A DNA stretch of 24,523 nucleotides. It comes from Parachlorella kessleri (lineage: Eukaryota > Chlorophyta > Trebouxiophyceae > Chlorellales > Chlorellaceae). The DNA is taken from positions 1 through 24,523 of the forward strand of contig BBXU01003086.1 of NCBI GenBank assembly GCA_001598975.1, in the 5' to 3' direction. This document shows positions 1 through 8,573 of the stretch, piece by piece (position 1 is the stretch's first letter; the number at the start of each line of letters is the position of its first letter). Under the pieces are notes generated by a model that ran no database searches, had not been told where the DNA came from, and saw only the letters and a list, made by a program, of their open reading frames with translations. The translations under genes were made by a program, and so were the position numbers.

Positions 1-598
1 AAGGGCAGGTCAGCCCCGACGGGCTGCTGCTACAGAGCTCCACCATGGCCGACCAGGTGTGCTACACCTTTGCGGGCGACGAAACAGAGAAGGTGGCGGG
101 CGCCTACATCGAGTTTGCCGAGCGGCTCGTGCTGCCGGAGTTCCGCCACCTGCCGGTGAGTCATGTGTGGTCATGGACGTGGGCAGGGGCTTGCAGGGAG
201 GGGTACTGGGTGGTGGGCGGCTGGGTGTGGGGGATGGGTATTGGAACGGGGGGAAGGGGGCGGGCAAGCCCTTGTCAAATCCCCCCTAGTAGCTCCTATG
301 CTGGCCGTGCCTGTACGCACCCCTCCCTCCCCCCTCTCCCCTCAACTGGCAGCGCCTATTACAGGGCATACCTTCAATATCATCCGAGCCAGCAAAGATC
401 AGCCTGCCTTGCCCGTCAGCACCCCCCCTTGCCCACCTACCTGTGAGCACCCCCATTATGCAACCCTCGCCCCTCCCCCCCCCCCCACCCCTCTTGTTGC
501 TGCAGCTGGAAGAGGTCGAGGAGCACCACCGGCGAGACGGGTTTGAGGCGGGCAGCGCTGACCGCATCTTTGAGTCCACCACCATCTCAAAGGGATAA
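1..598 (+). CDS. 3' end of a DUF1338 / 2-oxoadipate dioxygenase (HglS/FLO7-like) protein, partial
   Basis: Two final exons of a gene that enters from the left edge. The first runs from base 1 (first full codon at 3) to 155 and ends at a GTGAGT donor. The second runs 506-598 after a pyrimidine tract and TGCAG, and ends in TAA. Both junction sides are phase 0. The joined tail reads DGLLLQSSTMADQV, then AYIEFAERLVLPEF, and ends GFEAGSADRIFESTT before a short tail. This matches my memory of the C-terminus of plant DUF1338 proteins. Members of that family (bacterial HglS/YdcJ, rice FLO7) are Fe(II)-dependent enzymes of the vicinal-oxygen-chelate fold that turn 2-oxoadipate into D-2-hydroxyglutarate in lysine breakdown. 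The metal-binding residues are outside the window, so the function is inferred from family likeness only. The ATG at 45 is an internal Met, not the start. Confidence 0.72.
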
Positions 599-945
599 CC
601 GGCGTGGGGCCATCTGGTCCGGCATTGCAGGGCAAGGCTAGTTGGTCAGGCAGCCCAGACCCTGCTGGGAATGCGGTGGGTGATGGGGGCTATACGTGCC
701 TCCTACCAAGGCTAGAAAGGGTAGCCAGTGCTTTGCCAGTTTCTGCTGCCGTCGTGTCCCCACCTGCTCTTTGTTACTTCCTGCCGCTTTGTGATTTGCC
801 GCCCTGCTTGTTGTTGCTGTATGTTGCCTTCATGTTTGCCTCTGCTCCCCATGACCCGGTAAATTGGTACTGACCAGGAGCTCACGGCTGCTGGGGTTTG
901 TGCTCTTTGGCTGGTTACCAAACCCGCCCTTGCAACCTGTGCTTT

Positions 946-1522
946 GGTAAGAATGGCTAGTCGTGCGAACAGAGTTGAAGGTGAACTGTAGTGCCGGGTA
1001 GCGATGCAGTTATTAGTATGGGTGGCAGGTAGTGCGAACGGGGAGTAACCTGGGCTGGACTGGACTGACAGGGCTGGATGCAGAATGAACCTGAACCTGA
1101 GTTATGCTCTGGGCTCCGTGGCAGCAGTGTTTAGTCAGGGTGGCTGGTCGTGCAAACAGAGTTGAGGGCGAACTGTAGTGACAGGGGCGATGCAGGTATG
1201 CTCTGGGGCTTGCCGGAGTTCTGAGCCAGTAGTTCTCTCCCCGAAACAAGATAAGGCCACTGGAACAGCATGTGCAGCTGAAACTGAAGCAGCAGAATAT
1301 GGTGTTAAGCTGCGTTTAGTGAGGGTGGCAGGTAATGCGTTCAGGGAGGAAGGTTGATTTGGGTGGCAGGCAGTTTTCAAGGCGGCACGCAGAGTGCAGC
1401 TGAGCTTGTATACCTGTGGATTGGCGGTGTACCTGTTGATGGCGGTAGTGTGTTCTTAGTATGGGTGGCAAGTAGTGCGAACAGGCAGTGAGAGTTGAGC
1501 TGGACTGACAGGGCTGGATGGA
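946..1522. repeat. degenerate repeat block, about five copies of a 35-60 bp unit
   Basis: Five spaced copies share a core like TTAGTATGGGTGGCAGGTAG followed by TGCGAAC. They start near 951, 1014, 1132, 1316 and 1457. The copies at 952-1009 and 1139-1195 align over about 57 bases with roughly ten differences. The copies at 1014-1080 and 1457-1520 share a second module, CTGGACTGACAGGGCTGGATG. So two sub-modules alternate. The block lies just 3' of gene 1, upstream of the first TGTAA, and could be transcribed as part of its 3' UTR. Confidence 0.75.
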
Positions 1523-1543
1523 GTGTGTTCTACTGCATTGATG

Positions 1544-1548
1544 TGTAA
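1544..1548 (+). terminator. candidate TGTAA polyadenylation signal for gene 1
   Basis: This is the first TGTAA after the stop at 598; green algae commonly use this pentamer as the poly(A) signal. It would give a 3' UTR of about 950 bases that carries the whole repeat block. A second TGTAA is at 2329-2333. No transcript data support either. Confidence 0.35.
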
Positions 1549-3821
1549 TCGTGCCTGTACCGGGACAGCCCTGCCAGCTGTCATAGGGACCCAGTCCTGT
1601 CAGCTCAGTGGATGCCAGCAGCATGAAATGTAGTTACATACACAGCAAAACTCACCAAAACTCAGCGTAGTACCATCAAGTCAGCTTCGCACTGCGCTAA
1701 AGCAAAACCAAAACTTGCTGCTCTCTCACACAGAATCGCGTGGCTGCTGCACACATCACAACTGCAACCAACCCCCAGCCAGTCCAAAAGGGGCCAGACA
1801 GCAATAGGGGGGCCCGCCCGGCAACAGGCCCACCCCTGTCACACATGGCCGCGCTGGCGGGGTGGTGCCACAAGCGCTCAAAACGGGGTAGGGACGAATA
1901 TCCGCAGGTGCTTGCCATGCGGGGACCCTGCCGGGAGCCATCCAAACTCAAAGAACGAACAGGGGATCCTTGACAATGCCATCCAAACTGTGAACACAGC
2001 GAAAGCCTGGGACGAGGGGTGGGGGTGGGCCAGCACAGCACAGCACCTGCCACCTGCACTCCAAATGCAGCATGCAAGCAGTTCTCCAAGTACAAATGTG
2101 GCAAACAGACAAACACTATCAACAAACAAACAAACCACCTACTACAAATCCCTGCCTCCCCTCCTGGGAACTTCTTTATACAGCTGGCAGCTCCTACGAA
2201 TGCTAAGCACTGCCACCGGCTTGACTGAGAGGGCGGCCGACCTATGGCCAGGCACATACTAGCACAAGAGGACGGCCCTGGGTACACCAAACTAGACGGC
2301 TCGACTTGAGGGGGGGAGCAAATATAGTTGTAATGATTACCTCAGGCGCAAGGTTCAAGGGAAATGCAGTAAGCAAGGGATCAGTTCCCAACGGGCCGGT
2401 CGACAAGCGGAAGCAAACAACCCAGCCAAAACACCGGACAACGGCCTATATCTAGCTCTGCAGTACCGGGACAAGGGCAGGCAAGTTTTATGGGGAAGAG
2501 AATGGGCAGTAGCTCATGGGCTCTACTCGCTCCCAGGCATGGGAAGGTATGCAAGACGCATAATGGGGGGGAGCATATGGGTGCTCCCGCGCTCCTTTGT
2601 TTTAGTATGGGTAGGCAAGCAAGTGCACGAGCAAGCAGGCTACAGTCGGGGTAAGGCGATACCCACTTGGGGGAAGTCCCAGGCCAGCAAGAGGAGCAAA
2701 CGTGAAAATGCCTGGCTGCTGCACACGACTTGGCAGCCAGGGATGGAAAAGAGGTGCATGGGCACAAACCTGAGCCAGGACCGAAACTCCAACGCAGTGC
2801 TCCTACCGCCAAAATGTCTAGTCCAACCCTACTTGTCTACTACTCAGCCAGGCCACTAGGCCTCCCACCAGCGCCGCCTATTTACGTCCCTAGTAGAAGG
2901 AAAAAGCCGTTGCTTGGCAAGCGGGAACCAGCACCTACCCTACCAACAGCAGCTTGGCGCGCGGCCACATGCATCGTGAGTGAGCGTACAAAAACAACAA
3001 CATGCTGAGCCTTCACTAGCATCTGGGCAGCAGTTAGGTGAGTAATACATCCATCAGGGGGCAATGTTACGGAGTTGCGTAGCATGAAATGGGGCGCCGG
3101 AGAGCAATGCTGGGGCCCTAACGGCCCCCCTACCCGGCATCGCCAACAGGCGGCTCTACGGAGACAGTAGTTAACAGCAACCCATGCCCCCAAGAGAAAA
3201 GCGAGGAAGGGAGAGAGATCTATCTACCAGGGAGGCGAAGGATGGTCAGTCAACGAGAGGCCGAGAGCCAAGGCGCCACGGTCCCACAGAAGCCGACCAT
3301 GACCACATATCAGGCGACACCAAAACATCAGCAGCAGGGCGACGGGGGGAGAGAGGGAACGAAAGCGCCGGCAAGGCAGATAAGTGAAGTTAGCAAGGTA
3401 TTCGTTTTTGAGTCATTTCATCCAGTAGCAATGCAGGGGCCAGGGGCCCCTGACCAGCCAGGGGGCGGGCACACCCCTACAAAGCCACCCGCGCACACAG
3501 CCGGGGAGCAACACAACAGCCACCCAAGCACACCGGCACAGCAACGCGGGCAGCACCAGCCACAGAGCGTGCCCCACACCCACCCCGCTTGGTAGCAGGA
3601 TTGGGCAGGGGGCACGGAAGCTCACCTCACCACAGCCTTGCTACCACCAACAATGGGGCCGTCAAGTCAAGGGGATAAAAAGGAAACCAACGGGGGCTGG
3701 GGAGCGACCAGCCCCCAAGCACTCATTCCTCACCATATCTATTAAAGCCAGCCAGCAACTTCCATACCATGCCTGAAAAGACCTCCGCCGACCGCCATGG
3801 CCGCGGCCCGTAGCCACCAGC
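1549..3821. other. 2.3-kb stretch with no credible gene
   Basis: I see no reading frame here with recognisable domains, consistent splice-site chains or exon-like codon use. The composition is less GC-rich and more A-rich than the flanking exons, with a purine-rich strand around 3180-3390. Open frames on the minus strand (1697-2290, 2381-2812) are Cys/Trp/Pro-rich mixtures typical of chance translation. A small inverted repeat (CCTGGCTGC / GCAGCCAGG) is at 2711-2719 and 2733-2741. A TATA-like GGATAAAAAGG is near 3672 on the plus strand. The stretch could be long convergent 3' UTRs, a non-coding RNA, or plain spacer. Confidence 0.5.
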
Positions 3822-3826
3822 TTACA
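3822..3826 (-). terminator. candidate TGTAA polyadenylation signal for the cyclin gene
   Basis: TTACA on the plus strand reads TGTAA on the minus strand, about 177 bases after the cyclin stop. The distance is short but plausible for an algal 3' UTR. Another minus-strand TGTAA lies far downstream near 1634. Confidence 0.4.
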
Positions 3827-4002
3827 AGAGACTCGCGGGCCCTACCCAGCGCCGTGGACGGGACCGGCGCGGCGCACCTCCCCTCCTTGTGCACGGCTGC
3901 TCCTCGCCGGCAGGCACCCCGCCTTGGCGGCTGGGAAGCGCAGCAGGGGAGCGGCACCTGTGGAGGGAGAGCCCGCGGCCGGAGACAGCCCAATCTGTTG
4001 GC

Positions 4003-7000
4003 TCAGCAGGTGCTGCCCAGCGGCAGGGCCCTCATGGGGAAGGGCAGGCTGTCAAAGGGGGTCACACAGGCGGCGCCCAGCCACTTGGGACTGCGGTACT
4101 CCTCGCGCACTGCACGCAGGCGGGGGTGGGCGGCAGGCGCTGTCGGACCGCGTGGTATGTACACGTTGCATGTGCCGGGCAAGGGTACACTTCATGCGAA
4201 GGGAAAGGCTGTACAGACACAGGCAGCACCACGCCGGCACATGGATGGGGCAGGAGCACCCCAAGCTGACGTTCAAAGGCGTGGAGTAGCCATCAAGTCA
4301 GGGGCAGCCTCCCTCACAAAGCTCATGAAACCTGGGAAGCACGGACAAGGGGGCTCCGTGCTCCCCTTAGGGCAGCGCCCGGCTCCTTCCCAACCCCAAA
4401 GGAAAGCGGGCTCAGAAGGGAGCCGGGCGCTGCCCAGCTGCACGTACCGGCTGCGAGCGGGTTGGGGTGGTCGGCCTGCAGCGCGCTCCTTTGCAGGAGC
4501 AGCAGCAGCTCCAGGCAGCCCTTGAGCTCAAACACGCTGCTGCAGGAGGCGTGTGCCATAGCCCTGCAACCAGGGGGGACACAGCTATGACTTTGCCCAT
4601 GGACGCACGCACGATTTGCACTGTTGCCCTTTTCAAGATGAAGGTGTGGAGGGTCCCCTGTGACACAAGAAAGGTGCACATGCATGCGAGCGCGCCCCGC
4701 ACAGGAGAGCAACGGCCAAGCTCTTTCAGAAGGAACAAGTCAGGCCAGCCAGCAAGCATACTCTGCCCCAGGGGGCCGAGTTAACACGTGCAGGCACATG
4801 CTCCCTTACACAGCTGTTGAAGCTGATCGTCCCTAGCCAGCAGCAACCCCTCCCTGGCCGGCAACGGCCCTACAATACCAGCAGCAGCAGGGGAGCAAGG
4901 GGCATGGCGCTACCCACCCGACGTCGGAGGGCTGGTTGAAGTGGGACATGGCCAGCAGGCTGGCAGCGGCCGCCATCTGTGAGGGGCGGTACGCCAGCAG
5001 GCTGTACTCCACCTGGCCCAGCTCCTGCAAAGCAGCAGCAGGCGCAGCACGGGCTGTGTCACACTTGAGGTGCAGCGTGCCTGCCGGCCACAACACAAAT
5101 GGCCAGTGCTACGAGAGCACCCAAACTGCAAATGGCAGTACAGCGGGCGCCTCTACAGAGCGGCGTCCCAGCTCAAACACCACCACTGCATGCATTCTAC
5201 CCTGGGGGCCTGTCGCCCTTCCACCTCATCCTTCCATCACCTCATCCTGCACATCATGCAAGGAATGTCACAGCAGGGCAGGGCCTGGGCTCACCAGCAG
5301 GTAGCAGGCCAGCGCGACGGTGCGGGGTTCGAGGCCGAGGGCGTGCTTGAAGATGGAGAGGAAGGTGTAGGAGGTGGGCAGCTGGATGCGCCAGCTCACG
5401 CAGCGCAGCACCAGGCGCTCCGTCTTCACCAGGTCCTCGCACTGCAGCAAAACGAAGGAGCGACGAGGTGGCAGGAATGAGAAATCAGAAGAAAAACAGA
5501 GGTTAGTGATGGCTGGAAGTAGGACCAGAGACATTTTGACACGAAACAACAACCTGCACCAGGTCCTCGCACTGCAGCGACGAAAAACCAGCTGGGTGAT
5601 GGCTGGAATTTAAAGTCAAAGCAGAAATAATGAGAGAGTGCGCTCAAACTCCACCAGGTCCTCACACTGCAGCAAGGCGGGCGGCAAGGTGGCAGAAATG
5701 AAAAAACAGGAGGTGGGTGATGGCTGGAATGGGAAGCAGTATAGTAATATGTGATTATGCGCTCAACCTGCAGTAGGCCCTTGCTTGTGCGGGGGGCCTG
5801 GTGGCTAACGATAGACATGCCACGGTTCAGCAGATCAAGGGGAAGGATCCGCAAAAGCAGGGTGCAGGGGATGTGCTGCCAGACGCCTAACCTACGATGC
5901 TCTGACCACTGAGTGCATGATGCCTTACCGAGAAGGCGTTGCCCGCAATATACGTGAAGCTCTTGACAGATGGGTACAGCACCTACAGCAGCAAAAGCGA
6001 GCGGCTGTCAGGGCCAAGCAGTGGGTGCGACTTCAGCAGCAGTCTGTGCGCTCATCCGCCAGACCTGCAAGCCATCTCCAAAGGCGCTAGGCCTCCACCT
6101 CCCAGCACTCGACCCCAGGCCGCTGCCATCCCGCCAGATCCGCACACAGTTACAGATATCACGCGCTAGAAGAAGCTGGGCCTACTGATGGCAACTCAGG
6201 GTGGGGGCATGGAGCTCACCTCCTCATTCTTTGCGGCAATTTGGACGCAGGCTGCCGCAACAAGCTGAAGGCAGATGCGCGGCACCTTCTGCAAGGAGCC
6301 ATAGCAAGCAGGGTGGCATTCCGGGGGTGAGTTGAAGCCAAGGCAAGGCCAAACACTGGTTGGTTCTAGGACGATACCGCGCTCGGTGTCAAGCAGTAAG
6401 CAAAGCTCACAGGCAAGCTAGACACAGCTCCGAGCGCTCCATTTCCGTCTGCCGCGCCACACCCCGCCCGCCTTGTGCGCGCGGCCCTCACCCAGCTTAT
6501 CCCCGCCAGTACGCTTCCCTGCACTGGCGCGGCCCTGCTGCGGTTCCAGGCTGGACCCTGGATACGCCACGTGACCCAGACACCCCTGCGTGACCCGCGC
6601 ACCCTGGAGCAGCTGAGGAAGCGGTCAAGGAGGCGGCAGGCGCCAAAGAGCGTCTCCTGGCTGAGCCCAAACTCGCGCACGACCTCGCCCATCCAGCCCA
6701 CGGTCAGGCGCCGCATGTCGGCGTTGATGTAGTCGTTGGGCTGCTGGGTCTCGTCGTGGAAGCGAAGGTAGTTGTGCTCCAGCAGCAGCTCGGCCTCGCG
6801 CTCCAGGGCCATCCTGCAAGGGGCAGGCAGAAGCGGCGGGGATTCAGAAGAACTTGGGCAGGGCGGCTTGTGCGGCGGCGCTGCCATAGCTTGAAACTGC
6901 AGTGCACCCACACCAGAAGCACCGTGAGAAGGCCACCGTGCCGGGACAAGCGTAGATGTGGGCTGCCAGTAGCGGGGAGGGCATGCCTGCTACGTGCGGG

Positions 7001-7691
7001 CATCTAGTTTTCGAGGCGGTGGGCATGTACCGGCAGCTGCTCCAGAGTTCACCCACTCTGCCAGAGTGTCAGACATCAGGGGTTCTCACCTGAGCATGTC
7101 AGACTCTTCAGCACCGAAAAAGGTGCCGCTGCCGCTGGGCACGACCCCGTTGTGGTCCTTTCCATGATCGCCCGCTTGGGTCGACTCCGCCCCGTCATCA
7201 AGCAGTAGGCCGGTGCACTCCTCCGACAAAGCTGTCTCGTCGCCGGGCTCGTCGTTTGGCGTCAGCTGGACGTCAGCGGGCTGGTAAGGCGGCAGCTCGA
7301 AGGCGAAGAATGTCTCCTCGCTGCTGCTGCAGCTCACGAGCTGGCTGCACTCCTCCAGTGGCCTCTGCGATGGGGGAGGGTAGTGATCAACGGCAGAGGA
7401 GGTTGGAGAGGGTTCGCGGGCCAGCGCCGGTCGGAGAGAGGGCGGCATGAGCCAGCGTTCAAGCAGGAGCTACATCAGAGCCCGTTTTCAGCACGAGCAT
7501 TGGCTACGAGTCAATAAGGAACTCCCAGGGGGCAGCGAGACACCACGATCAAAAACTTGTCCACTCGGGGTGCGTGTACGAAAACTCACCTTCACGCCAA
7601 TCGCTCGTGGCAAGCTAGGTTGTTGTTGGCGGGCGGCGTTCTCGCCTCCATCATGCTCGAAGCTGAACGCCGCACCGCTGGAGGCAACCAT
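4003..7691 (-). CDS. A/B-type (mitotic-like) cyclin, nine exons
   Basis: Regulatory subunit expected to bind and activate a cyclin-dependent kinase. Exons: 7691-7590, 7364-7090, 6813-6603, 6288-6220, 5982-5929, 5441-5295, 5024-4918, 4539-4448, 4109-4003; all junctions keep phase and give about 387 aa. The start ATG at 7691 has A at -3 and G at +4. The acidic, Ser/Thr-rich N-terminus (1-125) has no canonical RxxLxxxxN destruction box. The cyclin N-box spans roughly 140-235: MRRLTVGWMGEV at 159-170, LLDRFLS before residue 196, LQLVAAACVQIAAKNEE with the conserved Lys at 216, and SFTYIAGNAF. The C-terminal fold starts around LPTSYTFL and includes LGQVEYSLLAYRPS. The usual Asp of the 'LVDWL' motif is Gly165. 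The best family fit is cyclin A/B. An alternative start at ATG 7448 would skip the first intron, but a good GTGAGT donor (7589) and TCGCAG acceptor (7365) support the spliced form. Confidence 0.92.
5427..5776 (-). repeat. tandem copies of the 3' splice site of cyclin exon 6 within intron 5
   Basis: The border of exon 6 (acceptor CTGCAG plus the first 15 exon bases) occurs at 5427-5448, again at 5557-5578 (22 of 22 bases identical) and at 5652-5673 (21 of 22). A partial copy (CTGCAGGTTGAGCGC on the minus strand) lies near 5762-5776. Each unit also carries a GTGATGGCTGGAA module (about 5506, 5596, 5717). The spacings are 130 and 95 bases. Only the copy at 5441 continues into the family-conserved cyclin sequence. 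Confidence 0.85.
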
Positions 7692-8573
7692 GCTGCTGGA
7701 GCGGCCCCTAAACAACCGTGCAAGCCTGGTTATGTGCCAGTTTTGTCAGCTGAAACAGGACAGGAATCCTGGGGAACACAAGCTATCTAGGTTGCCCTTG
7801 GTTGGGTCATGACTGCACTCGAATACCCCGCCAAGACTCCCGCTCATCAGTGTATTTCGTAGCGGAGATCTGATGGCAAAAAGATATGGCGCAGGCCACC
7901 TGGTAGGCCACGATACGTACCAACGCTATTAATCGTGCTGGCGGGGTGCCCTGGAGCGTGCAGCCGGCAGTCCTTCTCACACAGTAAACCAAGGGGTCAA
8001 ACTGGGTGGGTACTGCCAGTGCTGGAAGGTATTTACAGAGCGCCTTTACCCCATATCCTCGTGCATTGCCGTGGAATTCACTGTTGCAGCGCACTCAATG
8101 GTGCGCCGCCTTTCTAACCAACCGCGTTGACTGATATGTCGGCGCCGGTCCACAAGTCCGCCAACCTATCGAAACTTCTAACCGCAGCTTGGTGCTGAAC
8201 TTTCCAAATGGAGATATTTAGGAAAGGGATACCCGTTCAGCCCCAGGCAAACCAGCATGGTTGAAGGTGGGGTGCTGTTGGTTCAGGCAGCTTTAGGTTT
8301 CAACTCTTGAAGTAAGGCCATGCTGTCTTGACAGTCTAAGAAATCGCCGCTGGCAGGCAGAAAGTAGCTGGCTTGCTTTCATGATATGCATGTTAGGCAC
8401 ATCTTGTCTCGTGATATCAGCCTTAATAAGTGCAGCTGGCTGCGCGTGCTACTTCACGTCTGGAAGGCTGTTTTCGAGCTTCAAAACTGTACGTCACGGA
8501 CACGGCAGTACCTCCACCAGTGGACCCAAAATGACACAGTCACAAAGGCAGCAGGGTTTGGCGTCACACTGGG
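7692..8573. promoter_or_regulatory. divergent intergenic region between the cyclin and LRR genes
   Basis: 882 bases between two outward-facing start codons, so both promoters and 5' UTRs should lie here. I see no convincing reading frame, tRNA or repeat. Weak E2F-like matches are TTGGCGGG on the minus strand (about 7827-7834) and TTTGGCGT at 8557-8564, close to the LRR start. E2F sites are known upstream of plant and algal cell-cycle genes, but these matches are imperfect. No clear TATA box was found. Confidence 0.5.

Noticed and set aside
1697..2290. 197-codon minus-strand ORF in the large gap
   Set aside because: Composition is Cys/Trp/Pro-rich without domain, no exon chain joins it, and its listed start is not ATG.
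3797..4525. 242-codon plus-strand ORF with a good start context and a TATA-like GGATAAAAAGG about 120 bases upstream
   Set aside because: It runs antisense over cyclin exons 8 and 9, has Ala/Gly/Arg-rich content typical of GC-rich shadow frames and no recognisable domain. An antisense transcript cannot be excluded.
5326..5336. GGTTCGAGGCC, a perfect tRNA B-box match on the plus strand
   Set aside because: It lies inside conserved cyclin exon 6; no matching A box, acceptor stem or anticodon arm is present at the right spacing.
7086..7448. ATG at 7448 as the start of the cyclin
   Set aside because: The sequence between 7448 and 7365 ends in a pyrimidine tract plus TCGCAG. An upstream exon with ATG at 7691 and a GTGAGT donor joins in phase and gives a more cyclin-like N-terminus. 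It remains a possible alternative.
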